Assembly: GCA_034429975.1 (NCBI GenBank)
Contig: DAOUFM010000026.1
Coordinates: 1 to 13,412 of the forward strand
Direction of reading: 5' to 3'
Length of the DNA stretch: 13,412 nucleotides
From: UBA6170 sp034429975
Lineage (GTDB): Bacteria > Chloroflexota > Anaerolineae > Anaerolineales > Anaerolineaceae
Positions within the stretch are counted from its first letter, which is position 1. Each line of letters starts with the position of its first letter. The notes beneath the pieces were generated by a model that saw nothing but the letters and a program-made list of their open reading frames with translations, ran no database searches and was not told the origin of the DNA. The position numbers and the translations under genes are program-made. This document shows positions 8,246 to 13,412 of the stretch, in pieces.

Positions 8246-10201
8246 TTATCCTAACATTTGAAGAAATTGTTGACCACTCATGGGACGGGGGCAATTAGGA
8301 CCAAGCTCGTTAATGAATGGAGATGTAATGGTATTGATCACACGGCGCCTATGTGCTGGCAATGGCACTTGTAATTGGTGAGCTAGAGCAGCATCCAAGT
8401 GCCTGAAACTTGAAAGAACTAACGTCTGTCGTGTTCGTGTGATTCCCACGTAGAATAGCCGTCGCTGCTCCTCATCAAAGGCTCGCTGGTCATTAAAAGG
8501 TAGATCCTCATCCGCAGGAGTAGGTATCAATCCCTGGATTAACCCAGTAATGATGACCATGTCAGCGGTCAAACCCTTAGATTTATACAGGCTCATTACC
8601 CGTACAAAATCAACATCTGTTGGTAATTCAGGCTGCGTTAAATTAGTGCGGATACTTTCAAATAACTTTGCAGGTACCAGATCCTCAGGTCTTATAGTCG
8701 CTGCAATGTTACGGAACAACTCGGTCCAAGCCTGATCGGGAGGGAAAAGCGAATCAACCAGTTCCTGGCCTTGCAAGGTGGCTAATAAACCTAATTGCGC
8801 TCTAAGCAATTGATATTTTTCGACAATTCCATCCAGATGGGGGATCTGTAAGGTGCCATTAAATTGCGCTTCTAGAGCAACCATGGGCGAATCCCCCGAA
8901 GCCTGGCAATGATTACGCAGTGCGTTCCATCCAGCATAATTTAAAGTGCGATGCCCATAACCACAATAACATCGCAACGCAACCCGATCCTCTGGATTGG
9001 CGAGCAGTGCCAACACAGAAAGACCTTGTTGAGAAGCGGATTCTTGCTCGTCGTGTGAATTGCCATCTAGACTGGAATCTTGATAGAAACTCTGGGAGGG
9101 TATTCCAAGTCGTAAAAGGGAATCACAAATCGGCTTGCCTAATTTTTGTCTGGGAGCCAATACGAGAATTTGACCAGGTCGCGCATTCTGTCGCTGAACA
9201 TGGTGAGCAATAAATCGAGCAATTCCATCTGCTTCTTGGTTCAAGTTATCCCATTGCACCAGATAAACATCTCCCCTGGGTCTATCAAGCAATGGGTTTA
9301 ATGCTCGTCCGGTTCGGTTGCGATTGTTTACGATCAAAGAGTTTGCCATCTCCACAACCAACTGTGGGCATCTTCGGCAATCATCAAGAGATTCATCATG
9401 CGTTTCAGGGTGTCGCTCGGCAAATTCGGCAATACCTTCAGGGTGAGCATACTTGAATGAATAAATCGATTGATCCTCGTCCCCAACAATTGTCAGGGTG
9501 CCATTCTCGGCTAATAATTGAACCAAATCCTGTTCAGCACGATTGAGATCCTGGTATTCATCGACAAGAACATGATCAAACAAGTTTCGTTCTTCAGCCA
9601 GGGGATTGTTTAATAAGAAATGTAATGTCTCGGGAACAAGTTCTCCAATGAGCATACCCTGATGGAATTGAAGCCACCGAAGTAATTCGGCTTGAAAAAT
9701 ACGGTCTTGTTGATCTATAGGCCATCCTGGTGCTTCATGCTGCCTTCGTGCCCATGCGGAATTAAATGCCGATAAACGCTCACTTATTGCCCGTACCCCA
9801 CCGAATTCTTGATGATTTAGATCTTCGATCAGGAACCGCTCTTCATACTTGAGCAGTGGGCGAGGAACTCGACCTGTAATGGGCAATACATGATTTCTGG
9901 ATAAAATGCTGAAGCATATAGAGTGGATTGTTCCTGCAATTACCTCTTCGGCCTCAGGCATGCCGATATTTCCTAGATCCCTGCGTAAATCCTGAGCTGC
10001 TGTTCGAGTAAAAGTACAGACAAGGATTCGATTAGGTACTGTCTCTTCTTGCAATAAACGAGCAACACGGCGCATTAATGCATATGATTTTCCGGTACCA
10101 GGGCCAGCCAGGACTCTTAATGGAGAATCCGCTGTTTCAGCGATTCGTCTTGGAGTTCCATCTAGCCCTTCATCCCATCTGCGTACTGCTGCCTGATCCA
10201 T
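8246..10201 (-). CDS. UvrD/REP-family superfamily 1 DNA helicase
   Basis: This 651-residue ATP-dependent helicase has all main superfamily 1A motifs. Walker A is LAGPGTGKSYALMRR (about 31-45) and motif Ia is VCTFTRTAAQDLRRDL (61-76). Motif II is VDEYQDLN (213-220), followed by IVGDEDQSIYSFKYA (238-252). Motif V is VMSLYKSKGLTADMVIITGL (535-554) and motif VI is EQRRLFYVGITRTRQTLVLSS (578-598). UvrD-like enzymes unwind duplex DNA 3' to 5'. I see no C-terminal nuclease domain, so it would need a partner to cut DNA. An in-frame ATG exists upstream at 10243, but it falls inside the preceding gene. ATG 10201 has a G-rich Shine-Dalgarno four bases upstream and begins MDQAAVRRWDEGLDG, which is a better start. 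It lies eight bases after the DUF3883 stop and six before the methylase, firmly inside the defence operon, which suggests a system-specific helicase rather than housekeeping UvrD or PcrA. Confidence 0.92.
   Translation of the reverse strand: MDQAAVRRWDEGLDGTPRRIAETADSPLRVLAGPGTGKSYALMRRVARLLQEETVPNRILVCTFTRTAAQDLRRDLGNIGMPEAEEVIAGTIHSICFSILSRNHVLPITGRVPRPLLKYEERFLIEDLNHQEFGGVRAISERLSAFNSAWARRQHEAPGWPIDQQDRIFQAELLRWLQFHQGMLIGELVPETLHFLLNNPLAEERNLFDHVLVDEYQDLNRAEQDLVQLLAENGTLTIVGDEDQSIYSFKYAHPEGIAEFAERHPETHDESLDDCRRCPQLVVEMANSLIVNNRNRTGRALNPLLDRPRGDVYLVQWDNLNQEADGIARFIAHHVQRQNARPGQILVLAPRQKLGKPICDSLLRLGIPSQSFYQDSSLDGNSHDEQESASQQGLSVLALLANPEDRVALRCYCGYGHRTLNYAGWNALRNHCQASGDSPMVALEAQFNGTLQIPHLDGIVEKYQLLRAQLGLLATLQGQELVDSLFPPDQAWTELFRNIAATIRPEDLVPAKLFESIRTNLTQPELPTDVDFVRVMSLYKSKGLTADMVIITGLIQGLIPTPADEDLPFNDQRAFDEEQRRLFYVGITRTRQTLVLSSFRHLDAALAHQLQVPLPAHRRRVINTITSPFINELGPNCPRPMSGQQFLQMLG
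8249..8252 (-). promoter_or_regulatory. Ribosome binding site of the DUF1156 gene, overlapping the UvrD C-terminus
   Basis: AGGA on the minus strand sits within the last two sense codons of the UvrD gene, just before its TAA (8248-8246) and nine bases before ATG 8239. The site lies inside the upstream coding sequence, which fits coupled translation. Confidence 0.6.
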
Positions 10202-10205
10202 AATT

Positions 10206-10211
10206 CCCCCT
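10206..10211 (-). promoter_or_regulatory. Ribosome binding site that decides the UvrD start
   Basis: AGGGGG on the minus strand lies four bases before ATG 10201-10199 and overlaps the TAG stop (10212-10210) of the DUF3883 gene. Its position argues for the 10201 start over the upstream in-frame ATG at 10243 and implies stop/restart coupling. Confidence 0.65.
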
Positions 10212-10968
10212 ATATCTCTGTATGTTCGCCAAATCTTGACCAATCATTTTCTTGAACTAAATACTGAATCTGACGGAAGAGCATTTCTGGCGAAAGGAAA
10301 CGCATCGGATCATTGATAATGCGCAGTCTCGGACGCTCTCCGCGGCAATACGTGACAATATACAGGTAAGCGCGGGTCCCTAATTGCTTCAATTTATCCA
10401 TTTCAGGACTAGTTAGAATGATCGGACCACTTGCCGCACGTCCTTTTACTTCGATGTATCGTACCTCAGAGGTAGGTGATTCAGAACGAATATCGTAATG
10501 TTCACCATCTTGTGAAACGTCATAAGGTGTCCATCCGCGCCGTTTTTCATACTGCATTACTACATCCATCGCAATTTGTTCTACCTCATCATCGCGTCGC
10601 ATTGGCACACCCTGGTGTTGTTCGGCTTCATCTGGCTCTAGTACAGCGGTTGGAGCAGGTAAGACAATTCCACTAGCAACAATATCAGGTAGATTGCATG
10701 ATAATCTCAACATTTGTTCCAACTCATCGAGACGGATTTTTTTGCGATCTTTGAGTTGTTGAATGCGCTGTTCTAGTTTCTGACGTTCTTCAGGATCGTC
10801 CTCGCCATACAATTGAAGCTGCTGATATTCATTGAGTTTTTCTTGTAAATCCAGGATCAGGTCTGTAAAAGTTGTTTCTAGATAAGACCTACGTAATTCG
10901 CACTCCATCTCGCGTTGCTGAATAACTCTCTTTAATTGTTTTTCGGTCTGATTTTCATACGTCCACAT
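10210..10968 (-). CDS. DUF3883 nuclease-like protein, probably the C-terminus of the adjacent SNF2 helicase
   Basis: As drawn from ATG 10968 this is 252 residues. Residues about 1-90 are a charged coiled coil (KQLKRVIQQREMECELRR and QKLEQRIQQLKDRKK). A DUF3883 domain follows at about 126-210: EQIAMDVVMQYEKRRGW, HYDIRS with D159, then RYIEVKGRA with E173 and K175, and YLYIVTY. The D...E-x-K arrangement resembles PD-(D/E)XK/Mrr-type nucleases. Nuclease activity is plausible but not proven for DUF3883. In many defence-associated SNF2 proteins this coiled coil plus DUF3883 forms the C-terminus of a single long helicase. Here the same frame stays open and protein-like upstream of the ATG, through PDFDFELPAIP, to about 11091, so the piece was probably once fused to the helicase. 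Only a weak GAAGAAA precedes ATG 10968. It could be made separately by restart inside the helicase's 3' end, since the reading frames overlap by 37 bases. Confidence 0.8.
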   Translation of the reverse strand: MWTYENQTEKQLKRVIQQREMECELRRSYLETTFTDLILDLQEKLNEYQQLQLYGEDDPEERQKLEQRIQQLKDRKKIRLDELEQMLRLSCNLPDIVASGIVLPAPTAVLEPDEAEQHQGVPMRRDDEVEQIAMDVVMQYEKRRGWTPYDVSQDGEHYDIRSESPTSEVRYIEVKGRAASGPIILTSPEMDKLKQLGTRAYLYIVTYCRGERPRLRIINDPMRFLSPEMLFRQIQYLVQENDWSRFGEHTEI

Positions 10969-11094
10969 TTGAATTTCTTCGTTGCTATGTTGTGGGATAG
11001 CAGGAAGTTCAAAATCAAAGTCCGGGACAGTGAAATTAAGGATATTGCTGGTGAAGTCGCCCGCAGACCTAGATGGTCGGCGACCACCAGATTA
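10932..11094 (-). other. Frameshift junction separating SNF2 helicase from its DUF3883 C-terminus
   Basis: From 11094 leftward two minus-strand frames are open at once. The helicase frame reads LGLRATSPAISLISLSRT and on to a stop at 10934-10932. The minus-one frame, after a TAA at 11094-11092, reads GDFTSNILNFTVPDFDFELP, then AIPQHSNEEIQ, and runs into the ATG of the DUF3883 piece without a stop. The minus-one frame looks like the typical acidic/proline linker before the coiled coil, while the helicase frame turns into serine/leucine-rich and then lysine-rich text. One extra base in the short C run at 11060-11062 (giving ...HLGLRGDFTSN...) would restore one continuous protein. This is consistent with a single-base deletion or an assembly error. 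Confidence 0.75.
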
Positions 11095-13412
11095 AGTTCT
11101 TGATGGGCGAGACGTCGTTTTTCTTCCAATCGTCCATCTTCAATACTCGAACGCATTAGCCAGATTCGTTGCGGTTGACCGATATTTGGATCCACAAGGG
11201 TTACACCACGGGTGAACGAATCGCGTGCTCGGCGGATTGCCCATTCAATTAAAGCCTCAAATAAAGGATGTCCTGGGCCTAACAACCGTGTCCCTTCTGG
11301 TACACGCACCTTGCTGGCAATGCTGACCAGTTCTTTATCAAAAACGATGGGAAAATCGAGCTTTTCAGAGATTGGCAAGCGAAGCGAGCGAGCAACATCC
11401 ATCAACCCCGATGGAGTGCGTCCTAGGTGAAAAACAGGAAAAGTGTGGTCAGGGTTGATTGTGCCGCCAGCTTCAGTATAAGCTGTCATAAAGAAGCGTT
11501 GAATGAATAATGGCTGCAGTCTACGCTCATCTGATGTGTCTCGTAAACGACGTGCTTCTCGCAAATCCAACTTGGATGCCAGCGATTGCTTTTTCTGCAA
11601 TGCCACCAAATCCTGTGCTCGTTTTTCTAAACCACTGTCTAATTGACTCTCTACCGTGGATACAGCATTTGCCGCAGTTTCCGAATCGATCGAGTTCTCC
11701 AGCAATTGGAGTAAGGGGACTTCTTCAAGCAATTCATCCACCACGTCGTATACCCGGTCGTCTCCCATTTGCTCTCGCATAATGTCCATCTTTTTCAGAA
11801 CTTTCTCAAGAACCGAGCCTTCACGTGTATTACTGGCGACCAGGTTATAAACCCAAACTTCATCTTTCTGCCCATAGCGGTGAATTCGTCCCATTCGTTG
11901 TTCCAACCGGTTTGGGTTCCAAGGGATATCCCAGTTGATTAAAAAGCGACAGTATTGTAGATTGATTCCCTCACCGGCTGCATCGGTTGCGATCATAATT
12001 TTTGACCGAGTGCGGAATTCCCTTTGGGCTTGTTTGCGCATTTCCACGTCCATTCCACCGTGGATAATGGTTACATGGTATCCCATGCGAGTCAATCGGT
12101 CGGTAAGGTTATCCAACGTATCTTTGTGTTCTGTAAAGATAACTAACTTTTCGTCTTCCCGTCGAATCACATCTGAATCATCTAATACTTCAAGCAGCTC
12201 AGAAAATTTTGCTTCTGGATGATTGCGTAGAGACTCAGCAAGTCGGAGCAAGCCTGCAACTTCTTCCCTCTCTTTTTCTACTTCTGCAGGATCATCGCTC
12301 AAGACCTGACGAAAGATTCTTTTATCAACATCGTCTCGCTGGGTTTCATCCAGATCTTCGTATTCTGCAAGATCTTCCGGTAAGTCGTTGTCACGCTGAT
12401 TAAGTAAACGCTTTCGTTCTGCAAGATTATGCGATGTGTCACGGAGAATCTTCAAGACTTCATCAAGTGCTTTTAAGCGGTTTTGAAGTGTACGTGTAAT
12501 AGCATAAATACTACTTGCCAAACGGCGCTGCATTACCATCAGTGTTAATTCGACCTGTCGATTTCGTTTAGTTTTTGCTTCTTTCCGCCGCGAGCGAACA
12601 TATTTTGTGACAGCGTTATATAGTTCTAGTTCTTCTGCGGTTAGTTCATAACCGACTGTTTTTGTATGGCGTGGTTTAAAAAGTTGATGATTGTCCCAAT
12701 CAACCATTTCTTCCTTTAAGCGCCGTAAAAAGAAACGGTTGCGAGCATTGGTGATTGCTAGCTCATCCTGGGCATCTGCTGCGGAGAATGTGGCTACAGC
12801 ATCATGGATTCGCTTTGTGACCAACTCGTCTTTTTGAAATAAATCCTCATCAAGAAGCATTAATAGACGACGAAAAGTATCTCTTCGTCCGCGGTGAGGA
12901 GTTGCTGTCAAGAATAACAGGTGGTCAGTATGTGGCGAGAGTTCTTCTGCGACGTGATACCTCGCGCTCCGATCCACCTTGGATCCATATTCGTAAGCAG
13001 ACAACTTATGTGCCTCATCAAATACCACCATATCCCATTGCGTTTCTCGTGCAGCATTCAAGCAACCTTCGTGACGGGAAATGAAATCTATTGATGTGAT
13101 GAAGTAACCTTCTTCCGATCTTGCAAACTGACCAGGCTCCGCCTCAAAAGAAGCGCGATTGATTAGCCGGAAAAACAATCCGAATTTATCCTGCATTTCA
13201 TCTTGCCATTGGCGTGTCAATCCGCCAGGTGTGATGATCAAAACCTTGCTTAGCACACCGCGAAATAGGAGCTCCTTAATAAGTAAACCGGTCATGATGG
13301 TTTTACCGGCGCCCGTATCGTCAGCTAGCAGGAAACGAATTCGAGGAAGCGGCAAGAGGTAACGGTAAACTGCTTCAACCTGATGGGGGAGTACGTCCAC
13401 GACACTCGAGTT
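10932..13412 (-). CDS. SWI2/SNF2 superfamily 2 helicase, 5' end beyond window, 3' end frameshifted
   Basis: This is an ATP-dependent DNA translocase of the SNF2 type (COG0553, DrmD-like in general character). Counting from GTG 13400, Walker A is LLADDTGAGKTIM (24-36), motif II is VVFDEAHKLSA (125-135), motif III is LFLTATPHRGRRD (162-174), and a helical, charged linker runs from about 305 to 395. The second RecA domain has KLVIFTEHKDTLDNL (418-432) and IIHGGM, then IMIATDAAGEGINLQ (468-482) and NRLEQRMGRIHRYGQK (497-512). The frame is open to the right edge with no upstream stop. Homologues normally have more sequence before the LPHQVEAVY motif, so the GTG is not a trusted start and the gene is partial. 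The final 40 or so residues after RRLAHQELNLVVADHLG lose family character and end at TAA 10934-10932, while the minus-one frame carries the expected continuation. It is first of the visible genes and may not be first in the operon. Confidence 0.92.
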   Translation of the reverse strand, partial: NSSVVDVLPHQVEAVYRYLLPLPRIRFLLADDTGAGKTIMTGLLIKELLFRGVLSKVLIITPGGLTRQWQDEMQDKFGLFFRLINRASFEAEPGQFARSEEGYFITSIDFISRHEGCLNAARETQWDMVVFDEAHKLSAYEYGSKVDRSARYHVAEELSPHTDHLLFLTATPHRGRRDTFRRLLMLLDEDLFQKDELVTKRIHDAVATFSAADAQDELAITNARNRFFLRRLKEEMVDWDNHQLFKPRHTKTVGYELTAEELELYNAVTKYVRSRRKEAKTKRNRQVELTLMVMQRRLASSIYAITRTLQNRLKALDEVLKILRDTSHNLAERKRLLNQRDNDLPEDLAEYEDLDETQRDDVDKRIFRQVLSDDPAEVEKEREEVAGLLRLAESLRNHPEAKFSELLEVLDDSDVIRREDEKLVIFTEHKDTLDNLTDRLTRMGYHVTIIHGGMDVEMRKQAQREFRTRSKIMIATDAAGEGINLQYCRFLINWDIPWNPNRLEQRMGRIHRYGQKDEVWVYNLVASNTREGSVLEKVLKKMDIMREQMGDDRVYDVVDELLEEVPLLQLLENSIDSETAANAVSTVESQLDSGLEKRAQDLVALQKKQSLASKLDLREARRLRDTSDERRLQPLFIQRFFMTAYTEAGGTINPDHTFPVFHLGRTPSGLMDVARSLRLPISEKLDFPIVFDKELVSIASKVRVPEGTRLLGPGHPLFEALIEWAIRRARDSFTRGVTLVDPNIGQPQRIWLMRSSIEDGRLEEKRRLAHQELNLVVADHLGLRATSPAISLISLSRTLILNFLLSHNIATKKFKCGRMKIRPKNN

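Noticed and set aside
10202..10243. Upstream ATG at 10243 as the UvrD start
   Set aside because: It lies inside the DUF3883 coding sequence and adds 14 residues without family character. ATG 10201 has a strong Shine-Dalgarno at the right distance.
10932..10968. Possible programmed minus-one frameshift at the run GAAAAAC just before the helicase stop
   Set aside because: The heptamer lacks the leading A of a good slippery site. A shift there would also skip the conserved-looking minus-one frame text between about 10970 and 11060, so it does not explain the split.
203..13412. Classic BREX or DISARM locus
   Set aside because: DUF499 and a methylase with helicases are suggestive, but no PglZ, BrxA, BrxB, DrmA, DrmB or DrmC reading frame is visible, and the methylase is DUF1156-type rather than PglX. 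Missing genes could lie right of the window, but the visible set does not support either label.
1..13412. CRISPR array, insertion sequence, tRNA or integration site
   Set aside because: I scanned both strands by eye and found no regularly spaced direct repeats, transposase or integrase motifs, or cloverleaf-like segment. Almost all of the window is accounted for by coding sequence.

Overview
All substantial genes in this window lie on the minus strand and read from right to left as one tight block. In transcription order they are: a SWI2/SNF2 helicase whose N-terminus lies beyond the right edge; a DUF3883 nuclease-like protein that appears to be the detached C-terminus of that helicase; a UvrD-family helicase; a large DUF1156 adenine-type DNA methyltransferase; a DUF499 (PglY-like) ATPase; and a 732-residue protein I do not recognise as a named family. 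This last protein joins a PIN-like nuclease core to a coiled coil and three membrane segments. Gaps between genes are 8, 6, 26 and 67 bases, and each downstream gene has a visible Shine-Dalgarno sequence, so this looks like one operon. It ends at a 13-bp perfect hairpin at 165-198. On the other side of the hairpin there is only a weakly supported tail of a convergent plus-strand reading frame.

The gene content points to a DNA-modification-based anti-phage defence cassette. DUF499 ATPases and DUF1156 methylases are known to co-occur with SNF2 helicases in bacterial and archaeal defence islands, related in logic to BREX/Pgl and DISARM. No PglZ phosphatase, BrxA/BrxB, DrmA, DrmB or phospholipase-D gene is seen here, so it is not a standard BREX or DISARM locus as far as the window shows. 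A plausible division of labour is: DUF1156 marks host DNA; DUF499 acts as an ATP-driven sensor or remodeler; SNF2-DUF3883 and UvrD translocate on, unwind or cut unmodified DNA; and the membrane-anchored PIN protein acts as an RNase or abortive effector. This division is inference.

Two points deserve attention. First, the helicase and the DUF3883 part are in different frames. The minus-one frame stays protein-like upstream of the second part's first ATG, which indicates a single-base frameshift near 11060 (a real mutation or an assembly error) in what should be one roughly 1,100-residue protein. Second, the PIN/coiled-coil/membrane gene is clearly more AT-rich than the other genes, suggesting a separately acquired effector module.

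The organism is a bacterium with classical AGGAG-type ribosome binding sites and moderate GC. The protein flavour would suit Chloroflexota (Anaerolineae-like) or a similar environmental lineage, but no phylogenetic marker is present, so this is a weak guess. I see no tRNA, rRNA, CRISPR array, insertion sequence or integrase in the window.
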